A stretch of DNA of 10,943 nt from an uncultured Capnocytophaga sp. (GCA_915070235.1 CAJZFM010000049.1:1-10943), one strand, 5' to 3'. Shown: positions 1 to 6,007, numbered from the stretch's first letter. Translations and numbers: made by a program. The notes: generated from the letters alone by a model not told the origin.

Positions 1-1031
1 AAAACAATTTGAGGAATGAAGAAGTTTTTTCACATATTCATATTGTTATTAATACCTCATCTGTGTAGTTATGCACAGTCAGCAACTACTGATTGGGCAA
101 AGATGGGGCTGAAAGGTAGGGTGAAATCGGTAGAAACATCATTCTATTTTACTATAGAGAAAGATGGAAAAATAACCAAGGGAGATCCTTTTTCTATGGG
201 ATTTTATCCGTCTGAGAAAATAGAGCAGATGCACCTGATGCAGAGAATGGGGGCTGTTGCCTTTTTTGCTGCCTTTTTGATAGATATTGTACCTTCGGTA
301 ATTACTTATAATTCCAATGGTTTTTTAGTAGAGAAACGTTTGTTCGACACTACACTGCACCAGAGGATAGTGTATACTTACGATACGAAAAATCAGCTTA
401 TTGACAAATCAACTTTTGTACGAGACCAATTAGTTGTAAGAGATTCCTACAGATACAACGCTGATGGAGAGAAAATAGAAGAGCTTCTCAATCAGATAGA
501 AGGGGAAGGAGGGGTAACTTGTAAATATAGCTATAATGCTGATAGACAGCTTATAGAATGTAACTATATAGATGTAGATAAACTCCCAAGCGCTAAGGAA
601 GTCTATACCTATAAGGACAAACAGCTTGTCAGCAAAGATACTTACCGAAATGAGAAACTAAGTGCTCGTGCACTCTATCAGTACAATTCTGAAAATCAGT
701 TGATATGTTCCCTGTTCCAAGGAGTGGGAAGTATGATATGGGATTCTAAATACATTTATGATAAGAATAAGAAACTAAGTGAGGAGTATATTGTAATAAA
801 TGGTAATGAGAAGAATGGTTTTTTGAATAAATTCTCTTCAGAGGGTCGCTTAATTGAGCATTTGACCTTTTCTTCTAACAAACTTAGTACTTTTCATTAT
901 ACAAATGACAAACAAGGAAACTGGATCAAGCTCATTAACTATGAACAGGGTATACCTATTCTCTATATAGAGCGAAAAATAGAGTATTTCAAATAAAATA
1001 ACATGATAAAAGTAACCAAAGTAGAAAAACT
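1..1031 (+). repeat. Direct repeat copy 1 (constant head of cassette 1)
   Basis: This stretch matches 2815-3845 at a fixed offset of 2814 bp with no difference that I could find. It contains the complete 326-residue YD-repeat gene, its short leader and the first nine codons plus one base of the 260-residue gene. The match stops at 1031/3845, where the next base is A here and C in the other copy. The left end cannot be fixed because the repeat already runs at base 1 of the window. Perfect identity over more than 1 kb implies a recent duplication or ongoing gene conversion. Confidence 0.97.
16..996 (+). CDS. Secreted YD/RHS-like repeat protein, copy 1
   Basis: A 326-residue protein of unknown specific function. 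Residues 1-20 form an N-terminal signal peptide (MKK, then a hydrophobic core FHIFILLLIP, with a likely signal peptidase I site at SYA-QS); the cysteine at 17 is not in a lipobox. After a GLKGRVKSVE segment (31-40), degenerate repeats of the form Y-x-Y-(D/N)-x5-L-I recur about every 25 residues (near 97, 119, 145, 171, 197, 221, 246, 272 and 294). These resemble YD/RHS repeats and predict a beta-rich exported protein. There is no RHS core motif, no toxin tip and no protease cleavage motif. A second hydrophobic stretch at 80-96 may be buried core. GAGGA directly precedes the ATG. It heads a co-directional cassette with the Uma2 and DUF1963 genes. The copy at 2830-3810 encodes an identical protein. 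MORN-type YwqK antitoxins have loosely similar repeats but lack this spacing. Confidence 0.85.
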   Translation: MKKFFHIFILLLIPHLCSYAQSATTDWAKMGLKGRVKSVETSFYFTIEKDGKITKGDPFSMGFYPSEKIEQMHLMQRMGAVAFFAAFLIDIVPSVITYNSNGFLVEKRLFDTTLHQRIVYTYDTKNQLIDKSTFVRDQLVVRDSYRYNADGEKIEELLNQIEGEGGVTCKYSYNADRQLIECNYIDVDKLPSAKEVYTYKDKQLVSKDTYRNEKLSARALYQYNSENQLICSLFQGVGSMIWDSKYIYDKNKKLSEEYIVINGNEKNGFLNKFSSEGRLIEHLTFSSNKLSTFHYTNDKQGNWIKLINYEQGIPILYIERKIEYFK

Positions 1032-1065
1032 ATTGAAAGGATGTCAATTCCCTACTAAATATTAA
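1003..1065 (+). pseudogene. 20-codon 5' stub of the 260-residue cassette-2 gene
   Basis: The first nine codons (MIKVTKVEK), the tenth residue (Leu, by a synonymous codon) and the 6-bp spacing from the upstream stop match the intact gene at 3817. Sequence identity ends at 1031, and the frame then runs through ten unrelated codons to a TAA at 1063. The repeat boundary therefore falls inside a coding sequence and has left a headless stub. It may be translated into a 20-residue peptide but is best read as a recombination scar that marks the junction between the constant head and the variable middle of cassette 1. Confidence 0.85.
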
Positions 1066-1069
1066 ATGT

Positions 1070-1645
1070 ATGGAAATTACCAGTATAAATCAGTTAGACC
1101 TTATCCATGGTCTCTACACTTATGCAGACTATCTGTTGTGGAAGTTTGAGGAACGAGTGGAGCTACTTCGGGGACGAATCTTTAGAATGTCAGAGGCTTC
1201 AGTAGCGCATCAGCGGATCTCAAGAAAGCTCTCTACTCAGATAGATAACTACCTTGAAGGAAAGGTATGTGAGCTTTTTGTAGCCCCTTTTGATGTGGTT
1301 TTGACCTCTTCTGACGGAAAGGAGAACACAGTACTACAACCCGACTTGTGTGTCGTCTGTGATCCTGAGAAGCTCAAGGACGGCAAGCGTTGTAATGGAG
1401 CTCCTGATTGGGTAGTGGAGATCGTCTCGCCCAGCAATGCCGAGAAGGAACTCCGTAAGAAAATGGAGATTTACCAAGAGGCTCAAGTGTCTGAATATTG
1501 GGTGATACGTCCTGAAGAAAAAGAATTGGATATATACCTACTTAGAGAGGGCAGGTATGTACCCCAGCTTCCGCTCTTTGCCGGTGATATAGTAGCCCCT
1601 GAGAAATTTCCTCAGTTACAAATTGATTTGACAACTATTTTTTAG
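1070..1645 (+). CDS. Uma2/DUF820 family PD-(D/E)XK endonuclease-like protein
   Basis: This 191-residue protein has the layout of the Uma2 (DUF820) family of restriction-endonuclease-fold proteins. The segment YLLWKFEERVELLRGRI (21-37) carries the usual glutamate in helix 1 (E31). VLQPDLCVV (88-96) carries D92. APDWVVEIVSPS (111-122) is the family signature, with D113 and E117 as likely metal ligands. KKMEIYQEAQVSEYWVI (130-146) supplies the basic residue (K130/K131) and the typical helix-strand that follows. All expected active-site positions are present, so it could be catalytically active. Uma2 proteins are abundant in cyanobacteria and scattered in other bacteria, and their biological role is poorly known. 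The gene sits 4 bp after the stub stop and 3 bp before the DUF1963 gene, so the three are probably co-transcribed. It occupies the place held by the 260-residue gene in cassette 2. The family call is firm; nuclease activity is inference. Confidence 0.88.
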   Translation: MEITSINQLDLIHGLYTYADYLLWKFEERVELLRGRIFRMSEASVAHQRISRKLSTQIDNYLEGKVCELFVAPFDVVLTSSDGKENTVLQPDLCVVCDPEKLKDGKRCNGAPDWVVEIVSPSNAEKELRKKMEIYQEAQVSEYWVIRPEEKELDIYLLREGRYVPQLPLFAGDIVAPEKFPQLQIDLTTIF

Positions 1646-1648
1646 GTC

Positions 1649-2509
1649 ATGACATTTACAGAAGAACAAATCAAACAATTGGCCGATTCGCTTAATGTAG
1701 AGACAGCACGAGAGGTAATACACATTACCCTTTCAGTGGGTGAAAATCTGACTCTTACAGATAGTAAGTTGGGAGGGCTTCCCTATATACCTAAGGGGGG
1801 CACATTACCTACTACCTCTCAGGGCGAGCCACTCTTTATGTTGGCACAAATCAATTGTGAGCAACTGCCTGAAAATAGTCTATATCCTAAGAAAGGATTG
1901 TTGCAATTTTGGATAGCCAGTGATGAGTACTATGGTGCTGATTTTGAGAATCGTTGCCAGAATGATACCAAGAGGATATGCTATTTTCCAGAGATACAGG
2001 AAAGCCTTCCTATAGCATATATTAATGAGCTTTATACGAAGATAAGTACCTCAAAGAGAGAAACAAATAATATTTTCACCCGGGAAAATGCCCTTGAGCT
2101 TCCTTTTAATCCTAACCAAAGCTTAGCATTGGGCTTTGAAAAATCAGTAGAAGGCATCTCTTATGCAGATGTACATTTCGACGATGAGATGCAGAAGATA
2201 TGGGAAGCAGCTTTTTCGGAAGAATTTCCAGGATTATGGGGGTTACCAGAGGAAGTACTAAAAGTGTTTTACAAATATCTGTCTAATGGAGCGGGACATA
2301 AAATAGGAGGTTATCCTGATTTTGCCCAATATGATCCAAGAGAAGATGATAACTTTCACGATACATTATTATTGCAAATAGAATCCGAGTGGAATGAACA
2401 GTATTCGGTGATGTTTGGGGATGCAGGAGTAGCGAACTTCTTTATCAATAGAGAAGATTTAGCCCATTGTAAGTTTGACGATGTGTTATATAATTGGGAT
2501 TGTGGTTGA
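1649..2509 (+). CDS. DUF1963 (YwqG-like) protein, copy a
   Basis: A 286-residue cytoplasmic protein (no signal peptide) with the family motifs in order: LTDSKLGGLPYIP (36-48), PLFMLAQINCEQLP (61-74), KKGLLQFWI (81-89), HKIGGYPDFAQYDPRE (217-232), LLLQIES (240-246), FGDAGVANFFI (256-266) and the C-terminal VLYNWDC (279-285). DUF1963 includes Bacillus subtilis YwqG, whose biochemical role is unknown; ywqG lies near the ywqH-L LXG toxin locus, one reason to suspect a conflict-related role. The copy at 4609 is a diverged paralogue: by hand alignment 55 of the first 90 residues are identical, and copy a has extra residues around 130-155. The gene is last in cassette 1, 3 bp behind the Uma2 gene. 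An immunity-like role is a hypothesis only. Confidence 0.9.
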   Translation: MTFTEEQIKQLADSLNVETAREVIHITLSVGENLTLTDSKLGGLPYIPKGGTLPTTSQGEPLFMLAQINCEQLPENSLYPKKGLLQFWIASDEYYGADFENRCQNDTKRICYFPEIQESLPIAYINELYTKISTSKRETNNIFTRENALELPFNPNQSLALGFEKSVEGISYADVHFDDEMQKIWEAAFSEEFPGLWGLPEEVLKVFYKYLSNGAGHKIGGYPDFAQYDPREDDNFHDTLLLQIESEWNEQYSVMFGDAGVANFFINREDLAHCKFDDVLYNWDCG

Positions 2510-2521
2510 TGTAGAGAATAG

Positions 2522-2648
2522 TTGTCAGTAGGAGTAAGGTTTCTAAAGACAGAGGGTGATGATAGGGAGAAAATAGAAAAGAAAGTATCTCGTGATGAAA
2601 AGAACATAGAGAAGAATTCTCAGAAATTGCCTAAGAATAAAGGATAAT
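2522..2648 (+). pseudogene. Possible remnant: Lys/Glu-rich 41-codon open frame
   Basis: An in-frame stop (TAG, 2519-2521) precedes a TTG at 2522, and the frame stays open to TAA at 2646-2648. It would encode a highly charged peptide that ends in EKNSQKLPKNKG. The only start is a TTG without a ribosome-binding site, so I do not regard it as an intact gene. The composition resembles a charged C-terminal tail, which would suit a fragment of a larger cassette gene, but that is a guess. Confidence 0.15.
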
Positions 2649-2658
2649 GATATTTTCC

Positions 2659-2688
2659 GACCATTTTCGTGACCTCATGAAAATGGTC
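2659..2688. repeat. Palindrome 1 of a twin pair
   Basis: GACCATTTTCGTG (2659-2671) pairs with CATGAAAATGGTC (2676-2688) over 13 positions, with one G-T wobble and the loop ACCT. A 32-nt element beginning at 2662 recurs at 2738-2769 with three mismatches. No T-tract follows, so it is not a standard intrinsic terminator. It could be a REP-like palindrome, a recombination site, an mRNA 3'-end stabiliser or a protein-binding site. Confidence 0.85.
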
Positions 2689-2736
2689 TATTATAGTCAG
2701 TAATGGGTTTAAATTATTGATTATCAGTATTAGTTG

Positions 2737-2762
2737 TCATTTTCGTGACCTCACGAAAATGA
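2737..2762. repeat. Palindrome 2 of a twin pair
   Basis: TCATTTTCGTG (2737-2747) pairs perfectly with CACGAAAATGA (2752-2762), with the same loop ACCT as palindrome 1, 76 bp downstream of it. The C-G pair at 2661/2686 of palindrome 1 is T-A here (2737/2762), and the G-T wobble there is G-C here. Covarying changes indicate that the paired structure, not only the sequence, has been kept. It lies about 50 bp before the start of the second direct-repeat copy. Confidence 0.85.
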
Positions 2763-2814
2763 TCTATAAGAAGGTAAATTGAACGAGTTAAGGTAACTTT
2801 TTAAGGAACAAGAT

Positions 2815-3845
2815 AAAACAATTTGAGGAATGAAGAAGTTTTTTCACATATTCATATTGTTATTAATACCTCATCTGTGTAGTTATGCACAGTCAGCAAC
2901 TACTGATTGGGCAAAGATGGGGCTGAAAGGTAGGGTGAAATCGGTAGAAACATCATTCTATTTTACTATAGAGAAAGATGGAAAAATAACCAAGGGAGAT
3001 CCTTTTTCTATGGGATTTTATCCGTCTGAGAAAATAGAGCAGATGCACCTGATGCAGAGAATGGGGGCTGTTGCCTTTTTTGCTGCCTTTTTGATAGATA
3101 TTGTACCTTCGGTAATTACTTATAATTCCAATGGTTTTTTAGTAGAGAAACGTTTGTTCGACACTACACTGCACCAGAGGATAGTGTATACTTACGATAC
3201 GAAAAATCAGCTTATTGACAAATCAACTTTTGTACGAGACCAATTAGTTGTAAGAGATTCCTACAGATACAACGCTGATGGAGAGAAAATAGAAGAGCTT
3301 CTCAATCAGATAGAAGGGGAAGGAGGGGTAACTTGTAAATATAGCTATAATGCTGATAGACAGCTTATAGAATGTAACTATATAGATGTAGATAAACTCC
3401 CAAGCGCTAAGGAAGTCTATACCTATAAGGACAAACAGCTTGTCAGCAAAGATACTTACCGAAATGAGAAACTAAGTGCTCGTGCACTCTATCAGTACAA
3501 TTCTGAAAATCAGTTGATATGTTCCCTGTTCCAAGGAGTGGGAAGTATGATATGGGATTCTAAATACATTTATGATAAGAATAAGAAACTAAGTGAGGAG
3601 TATATTGTAATAAATGGTAATGAGAAGAATGGTTTTTTGAATAAATTCTCTTCAGAGGGTCGCTTAATTGAGCATTTGACCTTTTCTTCTAACAAACTTA
3701 GTACTTTTCATTATACAAATGACAAACAAGGAAACTGGATCAAGCTCATTAACTATGAACAGGGTATACCTATTCTCTATATAGAGCGAAAAATAGAGTA
3801 TTTCAAATAAAATAACATGATAAAAGTAACCAAAGTAGAAAAACT
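2815..3845 (+). repeat. Direct repeat copy 2 (constant head of cassette 2)
   Basis: Identical to 1-1031. Here the repeat continues smoothly into the intact 260-residue gene, so this copy probably shows the original arrangement, and the junction after copy 1 is the rearranged one. Homologous recombination between the copies would remove exactly 2814 bp (YD-repeat gene, stub, Uma2 and DUF1963 copy a) as a circle, or amplify the same unit. Confidence 0.97.
2830..3810 (+). CDS. Secreted YD/RHS-like repeat protein, copy 2
   Basis: Encodes the same 326 residues as the gene at 16-996: a signal peptide (1-20) followed by degenerate Y-x-Y-(D/N) repeats at about 25-residue spacing, which predicts an exported beta-rich protein. 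GAGGA precedes the ATG as in copy 1. The downstream partner here is the 260-residue acidic protein, 6 bp away, then DUF1963 copy b. That an identical exported protein accompanies two different sets of downstream genes suggests it is the shared component of the module. A role in surface recognition or delivery is speculation. Confidence 0.85.
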   Translation: MKKFFHIFILLLIPHLCSYAQSATTDWAKMGLKGRVKSVETSFYFTIEKDGKITKGDPFSMGFYPSEKIEQMHLMQRMGAVAFFAAFLIDIVPSVITYNSNGFLVEKRLFDTTLHQRIVYTYDTKNQLIDKSTFVRDQLVVRDSYRYNADGEKIEELLNQIEGEGGVTCKYSYNADRQLIECNYIDVDKLPSAKEVYTYKDKQLVSKDTYRNEKLSARALYQYNSENQLICSLFQGVGSMIWDSKYIYDKNKKLSEEYIVINGNEKNGFLNKFSSEGRLIEHLTFSSNKLSTFHYTNDKQGNWIKLINYEQGIPILYIERKIEYFK

Positions 3846-4599
3846 CTTTCCAAGTATAGAGGAAGTTTTTGAAGCTCCTAAAGAGTGGTTTAAGTATGTT
3901 TTCTTTCCACTACTGACGGTAGAAATAGAGAATGAACAGCAGCAAAAAAGCAAGGCGCATTTTATCTCCATGTATGCTTGTGGATTGGCAGAGTATGAGT
4001 CAGAGCGTACAGATTGTAATTGGTTCTTTGTACGTTTTGAGAAAGTAGGGGACAAATACCGTTTTGATGGAGAGATGGATTGGTTGCCTAACTTTTCTGA
4101 ACTGCCTCAATGGTATCAAAATGCAAAGGAAGATTATGCAGCCCACAAAGACCTTTACCTCAATAGTGAGGTGAAACACAGCTATGACCCCTCACCCTAT
4201 AAGGATAGTTTAGAGAAATGGGAAGCAATCAGTGGGGACTATGCCACTTATATGGATACACTGCTAAGTTATTGGGTAACTCGTGATAAATACCAAGAAA
4301 CGGGCAAGTTTGTCGCTGGCAATCACTACACACAAGGGTATAGCGGACACGAACGAGAGATATATGAGCTTACCCCTTACGATGAAGATGAAGAAACCTA
4401 TGAGGATTTAGACGAGTATTTGGAATATCGCCTGGATACAGAATCCTATCTCTGTGAAGGATATGGTATTTCCTTAGAAGATAAGGACTATTTAGGCTAT
4501 GTAATAGGATATAACTATTTACAGTACAGTGCTGATACGATTTCACTATTTATCTCCCCTGATGAGAAGGAAGTATATAACTGGTTTAGTTTTAGTTAA
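3817..4599 (+). CDS. Acidic 260-residue protein of unknown function
   Basis: I do not recognise this family. The protein has no signal peptide or membrane segment, so it is probably cytoplasmic. It is very acidic and rich in tyrosine and tryptophan. Notable segments are FPLLTVEIENE (30-40), a central DWLPNFSELPQWYQNAKEDY (88-107), the TGKFVAGNHYTQGYSGHERE segment (162-181), and an acidic run at 189-204. It ends in EVYNWFSFS, which faintly echoes the VLYNWDC end of the neighbouring DUF1963 proteins; I cannot tell whether this is homology. The first nine codons lie within the direct repeat, and a stub of this gene remains in cassette 1 (1003-1065). It sits 6 bp after the YD-repeat gene and 9 bp before DUF1963 copy b, consistent with one operon. 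A high acidic content is common in immunity proteins that bind basic toxins, but this is weak evidence. Confidence 0.8.
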   Translation: MIKVTKVEKLFPSIEEVFEAPKEWFKYVFFPLLTVEIENEQQQKSKAHFISMYACGLAEYESERTDCNWFFVRFEKVGDKYRFDGEMDWLPNFSELPQWYQNAKEDYAAHKDLYLNSEVKHSYDPSPYKDSLEKWEAISGDYATYMDTLLSYWVTRDKYQETGKFVAGNHYTQGYSGHEREIYELTPYDEDEETYEDLDEYLEYRLDTESYLCEGYGISLEDKDYLGYVIGYNYLQYSADTISLFISPDEKEVYNWFSFS

Positions 4600-4608
4600 A
4601 TAAAGTAT

Positions 4609-5415
4609 ATGGAACCCTCTCAAGAACAAATCAAAGCCTTGGTAACAAAACTAAACGAGGCTACTAAGAAAGAAGTCATTACTATAGAAACGCGTGAAGA
4701 AGAAAATCTCTCCCTTACCGATAGTAAGTTTGGCGGTTATCCCTATGTGCCTAAGAACGGACATATTCCCAGAGATAGTGAGGGGAATCCGTTCTTTATG
4801 GTAGCACAAATCAGCTGTGAGCAATTGCCTGAGAACAATATATATCCTAAGAAAGGACTATTGCAGTTCTGGATTATAGACGGTGATGACCTCTTTGGGT
4901 TGGATTTGCAGGATCCTTGTAGTAATGCAGGCAAGCGAGTGCTCTATTTTCCTGAGCTTACCGAGGGTCTTTCCTTGGACGAGGTAAAGCTACAGTACGT
5001 GCTCACCGAGGAATATACCCCTATGACCCCTTATAAGGAATTGGCGCTTACTTTCATTCGCAGAGAAGAGGGAATTACCCCCTGGGATGTGAATTTTGAT
5101 CACCTTTTTACCGACTTATGGAATGAAGCCTTTTCCGATGATATAGAAACTATATGGGATCTGCCCGAAGAGACTCGACGGCTGTTGTGGGACATTGTCC
5201 CCGATGGTACAGAGCATCGTATAGGAGGTTATCCTTATTTTACCCAACAAGATCCCAGAGAGGAGGACTCACCATTTACCGAGCTGCTCCTTCAGATGAA
5301 CTCCGATGGCGATTATATCATGTGGGGAACCATGGGGGTGGCTAACTTCTTTATTCGTAAGGAGGATTTGAAAGAAAAGAATTTTGAAGAGGTGCTATAT
5401 AACTGGGACTGCTAA
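4609..5415 (+). CDS. DUF1963 (YwqG-like) protein, copy b
   Basis: A 268-residue cytoplasmic protein with the full set of DUF1963 motifs: LTDSKFGGYPYVP (36-48), PFFMVAQISCEQLP (61-74), KKGLLQFWI (81-89), HRIGGYPYFTQQDPRE (203-218), LLLQMNSD (226-233), MGVANFFI (242-249) and VLYNWDC (262-268). It is 18 residues shorter than copy a, mainly through a shorter segment after residue 130, and the middle third is the most diverged part. Last gene of cassette 2; no clear terminator follows. As with copy a, the molecular function is unknown. The divergence of the DUF1963 pair beside identical YD-repeat genes shows that the cassette parts have different histories. Confidence 0.9.
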   Translation: MEPSQEQIKALVTKLNEATKKEVITIETREEENLSLTDSKFGGYPYVPKNGHIPRDSEGNPFFMVAQISCEQLPENNIYPKKGLLQFWIIDGDDLFGLDLQDPCSNAGKRVLYFPELTEGLSLDEVKLQYVLTEEYTPMTPYKELALTFIRREEGITPWDVNFDHLFTDLWNEAFSDDIETIWDLPEETRRLLWDIVPDGTEHRIGGYPYFTQQDPREEDSPFTELLLQMNSDGDYIMWGTMGVANFFIRKEDLKEKNFEEVLYNWDC

Positions 5416-5532
5416 AATTAGTGGTTAGGGCTGGTCAATCCTATGATGTAAGTAAAGATGGGCAAGTTTTGGGTAAAATACATAAATAGAAAGATTGTTC
5501 ATCTTTAACATACAAATATCCAAAAAATTTCG

Positions 5533-5540
5533 TATCTTTG
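5533..5540 (+). promoter_or_regulatory. Bacteroidota -7 promoter element for the dksA-like gene
   Basis: TATCTTTG fits TAnnTTTG exactly and is followed by CAC, a frequent context in this phylum. No TTG lies at the usual 19-21 bp upstream, so the -33 element is weak. Transcription would start near 5545 and give a leader of about 65 nt. Confidence 0.7.
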
Positions 5541-5546
5541 CACGAC

Positions 5547-5577
5547 TTAAAAAAGAGGTATGAAAAACCTTTTTTAA
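5547..5577 (+). promoter_or_regulatory. 5' leader hairpin with five-codon reading frame
   Basis: TTAAAAAAG (5547-5555) is perfectly complementary to CTTTTTTAA (5569-5577), giving a 9-bp stem with a 13-nt loop at the very start of the predicted transcript. An AGAGG-preceded ATG at 5560 opens a reading frame MKNLF that stops at TAA 5575-5577, so its last codons form the 3' arm of the stem. The stem is A-T rich and therefore not very stable. It might protect the 5' end or couple leader translation to downstream expression; both are inference. Confidence 0.35.
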
Positions 5578-5609
5578 GGAATAAATATATAAGTAAAAAC
5601 CAGTATATT

Positions 5610-5984
5610 ATGGATGTAAAAGTTCGTTATTCCGATAAGGATTTGCAAGAGTTCAAGGCGATTATAGAGGAGAAATTGGAGAAAGCCCAAGCGGATTTGG
5701 AGTTCTTACGCAATGCTTATCTCAATGGGGCTGATAATAGTGTAGATGATACTTCACCTACTTTCAAGGCTTTTGAAGAAGGCTCTGAAATGATGAGTAA
5801 GGAATCCAATATGGCACAGGCTACACGCTTGGAAAAGTTCATTCGTGATCTAAAAAATGCACTTATCCGTATAGAAAACAAGACTTATGGTGTATGCCGA
5901 GTAACAGGTAAGCTCATAGACAAAGAACGCCTCAAGGCTGTACCTCATGCAACTCTAAGTATAGAGGCTAAAAATATGCAATAA
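5610..5984 (+). CDS. TraR/DksA family regulator with degenerate zinc finger
   Basis: A 124-residue protein of the DksA/TraR type, which binds RNA polymerase in the secondary channel and tunes transcription initiation with ppGpp in the well-studied enterobacterial members. An N-terminal helix (7-39) is followed by an acidic stretch (42-60), a second coiled-coil helix (66-92) and the zinc-finger region from YGVCRVTG (93-100) to RLKAVPHATLSIEAK (107-121). Of the four cysteines in the classic C-x2-C...C-x2-C finger only C96 is present; the others are T99, S117 and A120, so zinc is unlikely to bind. From memory this Cys-poor form is usual in Bacteroidota. I chose the ATG at 5610 rather than an in-frame TTG at 5538, because that TTG is part of the -7 promoter element and would lie upstream of the transcript. 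The gene is monocistronic, with its own promoter and terminator. It is sometimes found between ileS and lspA in this phylum, but neither is here. Confidence 0.88.
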   Translation: MDVKVRYSDKDLQEFKAIIEEKLEKAQADLEFLRNAYLNGADNSVDDTSPTFKAFEEGSEMMSKESNMAQATRLEKFIRDLKNALIRIENKTYGVCRVTGKLIDKERLKAVPHATLSIEAKNMQ

Positions 5985-6007
5985 TTTTTTCCATGATTGT
6001 ACAAGAA

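Larger units (their letters stand above)
2510..2829 (+). other. Gene-poor spacer between the two cassettes
   Basis: This 320-bp stretch holds no convincing gene. It contains a short lysine/glutamate-rich open frame (2522-2648, TTG start, 41 codons), twin palindromes at 2659-2688 and 2737-2762, and the 5' flank of the second repeat copy from 2815. A poor -7-like match (TAACTTTT at 2794-2801, last base T instead of G) without a -33 TTG is the only promoter candidate ahead of cassette 2. I see no intrinsic terminator with a T-tract, so transcription may read from cassette 1 into cassette 2. Confidence 0.6.

Noticed and set aside
16..996. Lipoprotein call for the YD-repeat protein because of Cys17 in the signal peptide
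   Set aside because: The residues before the cysteine (PHL) do not fit a lipobox, which needs a small residue at -1; a signal peptidase I site after Ala20 fits better.
2659..2769. CRISPR-like array of two repeats
   Set aside because: There are only two copies, each a strong palindrome, with a single spacer-sized gap, no further repeats and no cas genes in the window.
1..3845. Insertion sequence or composite transposon flanked by 1031-bp repeats
   Set aside because: The repeats contain no transposase, show no terminal inverted repeats, and no target-site duplication can be seen; the left end is outside the window.
3777..4055. 92-codon antisense frame opposite the end of the YD-repeat gene and the 260-residue gene
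   Set aside because: The + strand genes explain the sequence, and the antisense frame has no promoter or family match. It partly exists because the repeat copy brings the same stop-free stretch.
5154..5345. 63-codon + strand frame inside DUF1963 copy b
   Set aside because: It lies fully inside a well-supported gene in another frame and has no recognisable features.
5489..5507. Terminator hairpin for cassette 2 (AAAGAT/ATCTTT)
   Set aside because: The stem is only 6 bp and A-T rich, has no T-tract, and sits in the promoter region of the next gene.
5538..5609. 24-codon N-terminal extension of the DksA-like protein from a TTG at 5538
   Set aside because: The TTG is the last part of the TAnnTTTG promoter element, so it would lie upstream of the transcript. 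The extension has no family similarity, and the usual DksA-type start aligns with the ATG at 5610.
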